From NCBI GenBank assembly GCA_039816705.1, contig JBCBXF010000094.1, positions 1 through 11,271 of the forward strand: a stretch of DNA of 11,271 nucleotides, read 5' to 3'. A program made the position numbers and the translations under genes. Origin of the DNA: CALHAX01 sp039816705. Its GTDB lineage: Bacteria > Pseudomonadota > Alphaproteobacteria > Rhizobiales > CALHAX01. The notes under the pieces are model-generated. The model ran no database searches. It saw only the letters and a program-made list of their open reading frames with translations, and was not told where the DNA came from. Below, piece by piece: positions 1 through 7,284 of this stretch (position 1 is its first letter; every line of letters starts with the position of its first letter).

Positions 1-871
1 CATTGAGCAGGTCCTCAAGCGGCGGAACGGGCGCCCGTCCAAGCAGCTGCATCACATTGACGGGTCGCAGATCACTGACGTTCACACGCCCGGATTCAAT
101 ATCGCTAAACGTCGGGAACTGTTTGACGGTGATCCCCGCGGCCCCGAATGCCTTGATCAGCTCAATCCGCTTTGGCGCCGAAAACTTCGATGACAGCAGG
201 AACACTTCATCGATCGTGTTGCGCGCCATCACCCGTTCGAGCGCTTCCGACGGATAGATCTTGTATCCGTCGACCTTTCGGTACTGCATCGTCGCATCAT
301 CATGCACGAGCCCGACGATGCGATAGTTCCCGGCATGCGCAATCTGGCGGGCCACCTTCGGCGTCGATTGCTCATATCCTACAATGAGTGCCGCGCGCCG
401 CGGCGCAACCGGTTGAAGGTTCAAAAGCCGGCCAACACTCAGTGTGCGCCCGGTGAGAAAAAGATAAACCAGCGCGCGGCTTGTCGCGAGCGCGATGAAC
501 GCCGTGATGAGATAGCCAACCAGGACGCTGCGCGGCACAAACACAAGCGCGATAAAATTCAGCGACAACAGAAAGCAGATGGCGCCCCACGCGAGCGCAC
601 TGCCGAGCAACCCAAGCGCAAGACGACGCAGCCCGTCGCCTCCCATATCGCGCACAATCAATCGATAGACGCCAGCGAACCGCAGCCCAACGATCCCAAG
701 CACCGGCCCGAGCATCACCGTCGCCCACCCATCGAACTCGCTCGGCAGCACCAAAGCGTCAAATCGCAACACGAGCGCGACAAGCAGCGCGGCACACAGG
801 ATCGCGAAGTCATGTCCCACGACAATCGCCCGCTTGGCCCGCGGCGGCAGTCCGATCAGCAGTTCTCTCAT
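1..871 (-). CDS. CapD/WbpM-like nucleotide-sugar epimerase/dehydratase, N-terminal part (partial)
   Basis: This is the first 290 residues of a membrane-bound polysaccharide-biosynthesis protein; the rest lies beyond the left edge. Seen: the start ATG is at 871, giving MRELLIGLPPRAKRAIVVGH. About four hydrophobic segments follow (residues 17-36, 47-66, 85-105 and 112-132). Next comes a Rossmann-like CoA_binding_3 region (about 158-260) with ALIVGYE, YRIVGLVHDD and a DEVFLLSS strand. The fragment ends in LLGRAPVPPLEDLLN, the stretch that in this family precedes the catalytic short-chain dehydrogenase domain. Known: family members make UDP-linked deoxy or amino sugars for capsule, O-antigen or glycoprotein. 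The catalytic GxxGxxG and SMK/YxxxK-type residues are outside the window, so substrate and activity cannot be judged. The start has only a weak Shine-Dalgarno (GAGAGTGGA). It is separated from the upstream RTX gene by a terminator hairpin, so it is probably transcribed independently. Confidence 0.85.
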   Translation of the reverse strand, partial: MRELLIGLPPRAKRAIVVGHDFAILCAALLVALVLRFDALVLPSEFDGWATVMLGPVLGIVGLRFAGVYRLIVRDMGGDGLRRLALGLLGSALAWGAICFLLSLNFIALVFVPRSVLVGYLITAFIALATSRALVYLFLTGRTLSVGRLLNLQPVAPRRAALIVGYEQSTPKVARQIAHAGNYRIVGLVHDDATMQYRKVDGYKIYPSEALERVMARNTIDEVFLLSSKFSAPKRIELIKAFGAAGITVKQFPTFSDIESGRVNVSDLRPVNVMQLLGRAPVPPLEDLLN

Positions 872-1129
872 GCGTCCACTCTCATCCGCGCACGCGGTTG
901 CCGGCCAGTCGCCGCCCCGGAGCGGCCACCGACAAAATCTCGTCTGCCAAGTCTATCGCGTTTTTGGCTCAAGTTGCCAGCGCATCGCAGGCCTCGAGCA
1001 GCACCGTGGACGCTCGAATGTCGACAAACGAAACCCGGCAGCGGTAGGCCCACTGCCGGGTATTCGGACTTGTGATATGAGAAACTTCTCAGGGGCCGCG
1101 GCGCTGCGCGATACCTGACGATACGCGCA
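872..1129. other. Intergenic region between the RTX gene and the CapD-like gene
   Basis: This 258-bp stretch has no credible gene. Plus-strand frames that cross it lack family resemblance and overlap real minus-strand genes. It holds the hairpin terminator at 1033-1061 and should hold the promoter of the CapD-like gene. I find no convincing -35/-10 pair for that promoter. A GACGCTC heptamer at 1009-1015 resembles the motif in front of the RTX gene and the signalling operon. Confidence 0.6.
1025..1061 (-). terminator. Rho-independent terminator of the RTX gene
   Basis: A perfect 9-bp inverted repeat, ACCCGGCAG at 1033-1041 and CTGCCGGGT at 1053-1061, encloses an 11-nt loop. Read on the minus strand the stem is followed by TTTCGTTTG, a T-rich but interrupted tail. 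It lies about 70 nt downstream of the RTX stop codon in the right orientation, so it most likely ends the RTX transcript before the CapD-like gene. The interrupted T-tract leaves some doubt about its efficiency. Confidence 0.65.
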
Positions 1130-2530
1130 TCACAGGATCATCGAATCCGATGCGAACAGCTTATCGACATTGGTCATCACACCGTCAAGCGTCGCCACAG
1201 TCTGCCAACCATAATCAGAACCGGAGTAGACGGAGACGACTGTGCCGTCTTCTGTCTGTTCGGCACGCACAACGTCGGCCACTTCCTCGTACTTCGTTGA
1301 TTTGATCAGATCTGCGAAATCAAGCGTATCTTCGCCAAGAACGAAATCGGCGATTGTGTCGACCGCATCGACGTCTTTGCGCTGCCAGGTGAACGTGTCC
1401 TCACCCGCACCACCAATCAACGTGTCCGCACCCTTATAACCGCGCATGGTATCGTCACCAGCACCGCCATCGATCGTCTCTTCGCGCTTCGAGCCCTTAA
1501 TGGTGTCATCGCCGTCACCGCCGACGACATGCTCGAAACCATTGATCTTGTCGTCTTGCCCGCTGCCTTTGACCGTGCCTTTCGAGATATCAATTTTAAG
1601 ATCCCCAGCACCGGCGTCGGCATAGCTCAGCATGTCGTGACCCGACCCGCCGGTATAACTGTCCGTCCCGCCAGCGCCCGCGATGATGACGTCATCGCCA
1701 CTGTCGCCGAGCACGGTATCGTCGCCGGCACCGTCCATGATCGTGTCATGGCCTTTACCGCCGTAGAGCGTATCATCACCACGATCGCCTGAGATCTGGT
1801 CATCACCAGAGTTGCCGTACATGACGTCATCGCCATTTCCGCCGGACATCGTGTCGTCGCCACGCATGCCGAGCATCAGGTCATCGCCATCGTCACCCGT
1901 CATCACATCTGAATCATCAGGTTCCGGAAGCTCCTGGTTGTTCTCGGCAAGGCTGCCACCGATCTCGTCGCGTGTGCCCGTCTCGGCTTCGGCGAGAACT
2001 TCCACCAGCGCGGCATCGGCCTGGCCACCGATCACCACGTCGTCGCCATTGCCACCAATGAGCACGTCATCGCCGCCACGCCCGTTGAGCAGGTCATCGC
2101 CGTCCTGGCCCTCAAGACGGTTGGACACGTCGGAGCCACTCAGAATATCGTCGCCGGCTCCCGAGACGATATTCTCGATGCTGACGTAGGTGTTGTCGTA
2201 CTGGTCCGTCTCTGCAGCCAGGTCGATGTGGTAGTCGAAGCTTTCGAGCGGTGTCCCGTCGATCAGGAACGTGTCGTTGCCCTCGCCACCGTCGAAGGTG
2301 TCATCCGAGCTGTCGTCCGTCCATTCGGAGAGCGTATCGTCTCCTGCGCCGCCATAGACTTGGTCAGTGCCCGTTCCACCCGTCAGCCAATCATTGCCGT
2401 CGCCACCATGTATGGTGTCGTTGCCACCATTCCCGTGCAGGGTGTCGTTGCCGCCGTATCCGTTGAGGACGTCGCCGCGTCGTGTGCCGTTGACGCGGTT
2501 ATCGCCAGAAGTGCCGTTGTAGATCGCCAT
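1130..2530 (-). CDS. RTX Ca2+-binding protein with C-terminal type I secretion signal
   Basis: A 466-residue, strongly acidic protein beginning MAIYNGTSGDNRVNG. About two dozen GGxGxDxUx nonapeptides (for example YGGAGDDTL, SGGNGDDVM, IGGAGEDTF) run in several blocks. An acidic, repeat-poor linker lies roughly in the middle (EVLAEAETGTRDEIGG). The last 90 or so residues look like a type I secretion target domain (DTIADFVLGEDTLDFADL, then a hydrophobic end DSMIL). There is no N-terminal signal peptide. Known: such repeats fold into Ca2+-filled parallel beta-rolls after export through an ABC transporter/membrane-fusion/TolC channel; no such transporter is in the window. I see no enzymatic or adhesin domain, so a surface-layer, matrix or Ca2+-scaffold role is an inference. 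The frame stays open to 2629, but residues before MAIYNG look unlike protein of this family, so I place the start at 2530. The upstream region carries an inverted repeat. Confidence 0.9.
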   Translation of the reverse strand: MAIYNGTSGDNRVNGTRRGDVLNGYGGNDTLHGNGGNDTIHGGDGNDWLTGGTGTDQVYGGAGDDTLSEWTDDSSDDTFDGGEGNDTFLIDGTPLESFDYHIDLAAETDQYDNTYVSIENIVSGAGDDILSGSDVSNRLEGQDGDDLLNGRGGDDVLIGGNGDDVVIGGQADAALVEVLAEAETGTRDEIGGSLAENNQELPEPDDSDVMTGDDGDDLMLGMRGDDTMSGGNGDDVMYGNSGDDQISGDRGDDTLYGGKGHDTIMDGAGDDTVLGDSGDDVIIAGAGGTDSYTGGSGHDMLSYADAGAGDLKIDISKGTVKGSGQDDKINGFEHVVGGDGDDTIKGSKREETIDGGAGDDTMRGYKGADTLIGGAGEDTFTWQRKDVDAVDTIADFVLGEDTLDFADLIKSTKYEEVADVVRAEQTEDGTVVSVYSGSDYGWQTVATLDGVMTNVDKLFASDSMIL

Positions 2531-2732
2531 TGGTCTGCCCCAAATCTGTCGCTGTCGGGGAGACAAATACGCCCAATGCCGCTCGGATATCCTGAAACGA
2601 ACAGTTCCAATTTTACACGACGGCACCAATGCGCGGACGTGGTTTACGAGCGTTAAAACTTGACGCTCAAGAGCAGATCAAAATTCTCTAAAATAGATCC
2701 GCCTGACGCGCGCGAAACAACACAGCAGCCTC
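2531..2732 (-). promoter_or_regulatory. RTX upstream region with candidate promoter and inverted repeat
   Basis: This 202-bp gap lies between the response-regulator stop and the RTX start. On the minus strand a -10-like TAAAAT sits at 2610-2615, about 80 nt before the RTX ATG. No good -35 precedes it, which fits an activator-dependent promoter. Upstream of it is an inverted repeat, GAGCGT (2648-2653), 9-nt spacer, ACGCTC (2663-2668). This would be centred roughly 55 bp before the predicted start of transcription, a typical activator position. No clear terminator for the preceding regulator gene is visible. All of this is pattern reading, without measured support. Confidence 0.4.
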
Positions 2733-3434
2733 TCAGTCCGCATCAGGTTCGATCCCGGCGCGCACGGCAAATGCGATGAGCCCGGCAAACGTTGCCGTGT
2801 CCGTGCGCTTGATCAGCCGCGAGCGATGCACTTCCACAGTGCGCTCGCTTACGCCAAGTTCATAGGCGATGTTTTTGTTGCGCTTGCCCGCCAACAGCTT
2901 GCGCAGCACAACCATCTCCTTCGGCGTGATCGATTGCAGCGTTTCTCGCATCGAGGCATCGGCATCGGTGCGCGTACGTTGCTTGTGGAAAGACACGGCA
3001 GCCCGCGCGAGCACAGCCGCGCTTTCTGCCCCCTCAACGGGTTTAAGGAGAAAATCGTGTGCGCCGCGGCGCATCACCCCGATCGCTGTCGCAACATCGG
3101 CGTGGGCGGACATCATGACCACCACGTCCCCTTGATCACGCGCCAGCACCGCATCAAGCACGGCAGCGCCATCGACCTGAGGCATCATCACATCAACAAT
3201 GAAGAGTCCGGGCTCCAGAAGGGGAAGCTTCGCGAGCAAATCGGCGCCGGATGCAAACGTCTCGACCTTATATCCCGCATCAATCACAAACCGCGATACC
3301 ATCAGGCGGTCGTCTTCGATGTCGTCGACGACATACGCCGACCCGGCATCGACGAGGCTAATCCCGACACCACGTTCCGCGTCGCCTGTGGCGTCAGGGG
3401 AATGCAAGAGACCCGCTTTCAATTCGTAGTCCAA
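2733..3434 (-). CDS. FixJ/NarL-type response regulator (REC + LuxR HTH)
   Basis: A 233-residue DNA-binding response regulator. The receiver domain spans about 33-145: acidic pocket D37-D38, phospho-acceptor D81 in FIVDVMMPQVDG, S109 at the switch Ser/Thr position and the invariant K131 in LLKP. A LuxR-type helix-turn-helix follows at about 169-210 (ITPKEMVVLRKLLAGKRNKNIAYELGVSERTVEVHRSRL). It should be phosphorylated by the histidine kinase encoded 79 bp upstream and act as a transcription factor. The start is unusual. The frame has a TGA only five codons before a TTG at 3434 and contains no ATG or GTG before the receiver core, so initiation must be at a TTG (3434 or 3407) unless the reading frame is shifted. 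The N-terminal extension of about 32 residues before the receiver is longer than usual for FixJ proteins. Function as a response regulator is secure; the exact start is not. Confidence 0.92.
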   Translation of the reverse strand: MDYELKAGLLHSPDATGDAERGVGISLVDAGSAYVVDDIEDDRLMVSRFVIDAGYKVETFASGADLLAKLPLLEPGLFIVDVMMPQVDGAAVLDAVLARDQGDVVVMMSAHADVATAIGVMRRGAHDFLLKPVEGAESAAVLARAAVSFHKQRTRTDADASMRETLQSITPKEMVVLRKLLAGKRNKNIAYELGVSERTVEVHRSRLIKRTDTATFAGLIAFAVRAGIEPDAD

Positions 3435-3513
3435 TTGTCTGCTCGGCCATCATTGACACAGTCGCAGCGCGTCCGAAACCCACGCACGCCCAGACCCGCC
3501 AACCGTCGCAGGT

Positions 3514-4962
3514 TCAGCTCAGAGATGCCTGCACTCTGCGGTACGGCCACGAGATAATGAAAGTTGCACCCCGCAGGCGCGGCGCATCACTTTCAACCAC
3601 CACCGACCCGCCGACGCTCTCCAGCGCGCGGCGTACAAAGGCAAGACCGAGACCACTGCCGTCAATGGGTTTCGGCTTTGATTCGGAAAGCCGAATCAGC
3701 GGTGTAAAAATCCGCTCGCACTGATTGGGGCGGATGCCTGGACCATCGTCACGAACTCGGATCACATGACAGACGTGCCCATTGTCGCGTCGTTCGATCT
3801 CATAACTCAGATCGATGTGCCCAGCTGGCTGGTCGTGATGGCGAACAGCGTTGGCAACGATGTTGCGCAAGGCGATATCAAGCGGTGTTAGCGCCAGCGC
3901 ATCCACCGGCCATCTGCCGTGACGCGCGTAGGTCATCCCCGTCCCGGCACAAGCGTCACGGGCAATGGCGTCGACCATGGCACCGAGATCAAGCGGCTGA
4001 AGTGGCGCATGTCGTGTCGCGGTCCGTGCATAGTCCAGCAATCCATCGACCAGCTGCAGCGCATCCGCAACGGCGCGCGACGCTTCGGTCGTATCGCCAC
4101 CAGCGCTGAGATGATGAGAAGCTCGTACCAGTGGAGCGCGCAAATCATGCGCAACGAGACCCGCAAATCCGTCGAGGTCGTTCGCAAGTGTTTCGGCCGA
4201 TTTCAAACGTACCGCGAATTTTTCCTCCGCAGCTCGGGCCGGCGTTACATCTGTTGCAACAAGCAACTCGCTGCTTTCACCGGACGCGGCGTCAGGCAGG
4301 CGCGTCCGTGAGATCTCCCAGCTTTGGGGCGCGTCAGCTTCACCCACCGACATACGCGGACCAAAACGTTCGAGCCACAACCGCGTCGCAAATTGGGGAA
4401 CACCGTCCACCGCGCCAAGCGCAACGGGCAACGGCGCGTGCTCCGCAAGCAAGTCCAACGTCATGGACTTGTCTTCAGACGCTGAGAGCTGACGTTGGAG
4501 CACTGCCAGATGGTCTTCCGCGACACGACGTCCCCGCATCTGTCGCGCCAGATCCTGCTCGAACTCCGGCTGCGCACCCAGCCGATGCAGGACGATCACG
4601 AACTGTGCGGCCTGACCATCAAAAAACACTTCGATGGAGACTTTGACACGCGCCTCCGGATCGCCGTTGTCCGCCTGTTCCGGCTCCACGCCTGGATCGG
4701 ACCGCACAGGCAACCCGACGTTTGCCAGCACGAGAGAGGGATGAAAATCATCGACAAGCGAATTCAGATCGTCCTCAAGGCCGGTGAAAACCGTGACGTC
4801 ATCGCTCAGCATCATCCCCGGCACGAGCCATGCGGCAAGCGAACCAACCGCGCCGAGGACACGCAGATCCGTATCAGCCCACGCAATGCCGAGGACGCCG
4901 CGCGCAATGAGAAAGCGAAACGCGCTATCGGCCAAACTGTCGCTCGGCCCCACCCCCGTCAC
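3514..4962 (-). CDS. Soluble PAS-type sensor histidine kinase
   Basis: A 482-residue histidine kinase. Residues 20-130 form a PAS-like region (VFFDGQAAQFVIVLHRL near its end) followed by a predicted helical linker at 135-165. A second PAS-like segment spans about 168-245 (LLAEHAPLPVALGAVDGVPQF to ELLVATDVT). The HisKA H-box carries H272 (VAHDLRAP). The ATPase domain has N367/N371 in the N-box, D405-D406-G-P-G as G1, an F-box region (ERIFTPL) and G435-S-G-L-G as G2. All catalytic motifs look intact. No membrane segment or signal peptide is visible, so it is probably cytoplasmic. The start is a GTG at 4962 whose bases overlap the TGA of the GTPase gene (GTGA), which implies translational coupling. 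It most likely phosphorylates the regulator encoded just downstream. The signal is unknown, but the operon suggests input from the GTPase or the wall-binding membrane protein. Confidence 0.9.
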   Translation of the reverse strand: MTGVGPSDSLADSAFRFLIARGVLGIAWADTDLRVLGAVGSLAAWLVPGMMLSDDVTVFTGLEDDLNSLVDDFHPSLVLANVGLPVRSDPGVEPEQADNGDPEARVKVSIEVFFDGQAAQFVIVLHRLGAQPEFEQDLARQMRGRRVAEDHLAVLQRQLSASEDKSMTLDLLAEHAPLPVALGAVDGVPQFATRLWLERFGPRMSVGEADAPQSWEISRTRLPDAASGESSELLVATDVTPARAAEEKFAVRLKSAETLANDLDGFAGLVAHDLRAPLVRASHHLSAGGDTTEASRAVADALQLVDGLLDYARTATRHAPLQPLDLGAMVDAIARDACAGTGMTYARHGRWPVDALALTPLDIALRNIVANAVRHHDQPAGHIDLSYEIERRDNGHVCHVIRVRDDGPGIRPNQCERIFTPLIRLSESKPKPIDGSGLGLAFVRRALESVGGSVVVESDAPRLRGATFIISWPYRRVQASLS

Positions 4963-5480
4963 GCGCCAACCTGCGCAATCTCGAAGGCCAGGCGCTGGAA
5001 CGCAGCCGCGACATTGGCGCCGTCAAACGCGCTCGTCACGAGTGTCGTTGCGGCGTCAAGATCATAGTGTGACCGAAGCCGCTCAAGCCCTGCGGCGTCG
5101 ATGAGATCAGACTTGTTGATCACGAAAAGGGCCGGCCGGCCGTGACGGGCCTCCCGGAAAACCGCGGCAAGTGGCGCGAGGCGTGCCAGCGTTGCTTCTC
5201 GTGACGCGTCCGCAACGATCAGCGCACCCGAGGCTCCTTTGATGTAATTGTGCGAGGCAATGCTTTCGCCAAGATCGCCGTCGACATCCCAGATAGAAAG
5301 CCGCATTGGCCCGCCCGCGGCCTCGATATCATCGGTCTCGTGCGTGTATAGCTCCACGCCCAGAGTTGCCCGATACCCCGCATCGAAGCGATTGAACACG
5401 AGCCGCCGTGCGAGTGCCGTCTTGCCGACAGCGATCTCGCCTAGCAGCATGACCTTGCGTGTCAGCACGCGCCTATTCAC
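4959..5480 (-). CDS. Rab/Ras-like small GTPase
   Basis: A 173-residue, single-domain GTPase of the Ras superfamily. P-loop G14-E-I-A-V-G-K20-T21; switch I YRATLGVEL with T39 at the Mg2+-coordinating Thr position; G3 WDVDG (D65 to G68); G4 N122-K-S-D125; G5 T149-S-A151. The layout resembles eukaryotic Rab proteins (YxxTxGV and WDxxG). Known: bacteria carry several Ras-like families, of which MglA is the best studied, usually working with longin/roadblock-type regulators. There is no C-terminal Cys for prenylation, so any membrane contact must be through partners. The residue after G3, where Ras and Rab have the catalytic Gln, is Asp69. The start is a GTG at 5480 inside the end of the OmpA-domain gene (8-bp overlap), and the end overlaps the kinase start, so expression is probably coupled to both. 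Confidence 0.88.
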   Translation of the reverse strand: MNRRVLTRKVMLLGEIAVGKTALARRLVFNRFDAGYRATLGVELYTHETDDIEAAGGPMRLSIWDVDGDLGESIASHNYIKGASGALIVADASREATLARLAPLAAVFREARHGRPALFVINKSDLIDAAGLERLRSHYDLDAATTLVTSAFDGANVAAAFQRLAFEIAQVGA

Positions 5481-7275
5481 CCGTCAGAGGCAGCTCGAAC
5501 TCAACCCGACGATTACCACCTTCTGGCCCGTCGACCGTGCTGAGCATCCGCTCGGCAGAGCGCTCGGCAATGATCAGTCGGTTTTCAGCAATCCCGCGAG
5601 AGACGAGTGCGGCAACAACCGCCTCTGCCCGGTTTGTAGCCAAACCACGATTGCTGTCGGCCCGCCCGCGCAGATCCGCGTATCCAATCACCCGCAACCG
5701 CGTATCGGTCTCGCGTAGCAGGGCGGCCAGTCTATCCAGTGTCCGTTTCGCAATTGCCTCTTCGCGAAAACGCGTCCCGTTCTGGAAGAAAATCCCGTTC
5801 CTCATGACAAACGCCGTCAACGGATCAAGCCCGGGACCACCGACCTTGCGGGTTTCGAGCGCAGCAATCCGCTGGCGAAGTCGATCGGTGCGTTCGGCGA
5901 ACGTGCGACGCGCCTCAGCAGATCGACGCTCAAGTGCCGACACTTCCGATCCAAGCGCACGCAACGCCTCACGTTCAGCAGCCGCGGAAACTCTATCTTC
6001 TGTTGAGCCAACACGCCCCGTTACTGCGGCCAACGCGGTCTCGGCGGCACGCAGCCGCGTGTCATCGCTCTCGCCAGTGGCAACGACCTTGAACTTCGCA
6101 CTGACACGACCATCGCCGAGCCTGCGTTGCAGTGCGGCTGTTGCCTTCCGCCCGGCCTCGTCCGATGGGGCAAATCCGGCGACGCGAACGAGTTGGCGGT
6201 CATCCGACACGTCAATCTGAACCGGATACCCTTCAAACCCGCGTTCACTTGCGATCGTTTCCTGAGCGGTTGCGTAGAGACGCGCACGATCCCACGAGGT
6301 GTATGACAACCAACCAATGCCAGCCGCCACCGCTGCACCGATCAGACCGAACAGGATCATCGCAAGGATCGGTCGTTTCTGGCTCATCTCGGTCTGAACC
6401 GCCGTCAGCCGTTCCGCCACGACGGGCAGCAGCTTCGGTGATGTGCCCGCCGCATCATCTTCAAGCAGTGCGATGTCCTTTGAGCGCTCTTCGAGCAGAC
6501 TGATCAATTCGCGATCAATCGTCCGCTCGAATTTCCTCCGCGCCCGCCCTTGCCCAACGACGGCAAGGATGAGCCCGGCTGTCGCGCGGAGATAAATCGT
6601 TTGATCACCCATATCGACCGAGCGCAGCGCGGAGTGACGCTTTGCAAACGCCTCCTGCGCAAACTCATGAATGGCTGCCACCATCCCACTGACCAACGCA
6701 CTGTCCTGCTCCGTGGCGGACGCGCGGGCCTCGGCGACAGCCTCAAGCTTCAGATGATCGATCAAAACGCCTGAACCGCGCCGGATCAGCATCAGCTCGC
6801 TCATCCGGTACATCGACTGATCAGCCAGCGCGAGCGCCGCATACGACTGCCCGGTCAGAAGGGCTTTGATGCGGAGCAGGAGGAAACGCCCCGTCAGCCC
6901 GGCCTCAAGGCGCCGGTTGGTCTGGCGCATCACATCATTAACAGCTGACGCGACATAGGCCGACACGAGGCGGCCCAAGATAGGATAAAGCGCGTCAACC
7001 ATTTCATCCCGCGAGTTGCGGATCTCGCGCTTCATTCCCTCAACGAGGAGCGGCGCGATCGCATCCGCCACCTGTTGATGCTGACGCACGCGCGCATCGC
7101 GCAGCGCCCCGGCGATCACTTCGGAGACGCTGCGTTGGAGCACCACGTCCGAGCCGATACGGTCATGATGCGCATCAATCTGACCACGCAACTCCGCGAT
7201 CGCTTCCTGTTCGTTGCGGAACAGAAGGCTCTTCAGACGCGTCACGTCATTAAAGTCGCGTGCAGCCTCAGTCAT
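5473..7275 (-). CDS. Single-span membrane protein with cytoplasmic GTPase-linked region and periplasmic OmpA domain
   Basis: A 600-residue protein. Residues 1-300 lack a signal peptide and are predicted cytoplasmic: a helical part (10-130, opening LKSLLFRNEQEAIAELRG), then 155-255, which resembles a longin/roadblock-like regulatory module (ELMLIRRGSGVLIDH, then DSALVSGMVAAIHEFAQEAF, then LRATAGLILAVV). One membrane segment lies at 303-325 (ILAMILFGLIGAAVAAGIGW). Outside it come a BON-like segment (350-398), a coiled-coil region (405-475) and a C-terminal OmpA/MotB domain (485-597). The two residues that bind diaminopimelate in OmpA domains appear conserved as D534 (GYADLRG) and R549 (NRAEAVV), 15 residues apart. 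It therefore probably ties peptidoglycan to a cytoplasmic platform. The start ATG at 7275 lies 9 bp after the coiled-coil gene; the stop overlaps the GTPase start. The OmpA domain is certain; the longin-like call rests on pattern memory. Confidence 0.87.
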   Translation of the reverse strand: MTEAARDFNDVTRLKSLLFRNEQEAIAELRGQIDAHHDRIGSDVVLQRSVSEVIAGALRDARVRQHQQVADAIAPLLVEGMKREIRNSRDEMVDALYPILGRLVSAYVASAVNDVMRQTNRRLEAGLTGRFLLLRIKALLTGQSYAALALADQSMYRMSELMLIRRGSGVLIDHLKLEAVAEARASATEQDSALVSGMVAAIHEFAQEAFAKRHSALRSVDMGDQTIYLRATAGLILAVVGQGRARRKFERTIDRELISLLEERSKDIALLEDDAAGTSPKLLPVVAERLTAVQTEMSQKRPILAMILFGLIGAAVAAGIGWLSYTSWDRARLYATAQETIASERGFEGYPVQIDVSDDRQLVRVAGFAPSDEAGRKATAALQRRLGDGRVSAKFKVVATGESDDTRLRAAETALAAVTGRVGSTEDRVSAAAEREALRALGSEVSALERRSAEARRTFAERTDRLRQRIAALETRKVGGPGLDPLTAFVMRNGIFFQNGTRFREEAIAKRTLDRLAALLRETDTRLRVIGYADLRGRADSNRGLATNRAEAVVAALVSRGIAENRLIIAERSAERMLSTVDGPEGGNRRVEFELPLTGE

Positions 7276-7284
7276 TGCGCGGTC

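Noticed and set aside
910..950. Sigma-54-like TTGGCA...TTTTG upstream of the CapD-like gene on the minus strand
   Set aside because: The -12 element lacks the invariant GC at the correct spacing.
302..1075. Long plus-strand open frame of 257 codons opposite the CapD-like gene
   Set aside because: Arg/Gln/His-rich translation without any family resemblance. The opposite strand encodes a clear membrane protein with CapD motifs, so this is an antisense shadow.
1400..2500. Tandem DNA repeats resembling a CRISPR or minisatellite
   Set aside because: The periodicity is the nonapeptide coding pattern of the RTX repeats. The units are diverged at DNA level and contiguous, without spacers.
2531..2629. 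33-codon N-terminal extension of the RTX protein
   Set aside because: The added residues are basic and unlike RTX N-termini, and MAIYNGTSGDN is a natural start. The extension also overlaps the likely promoter region.
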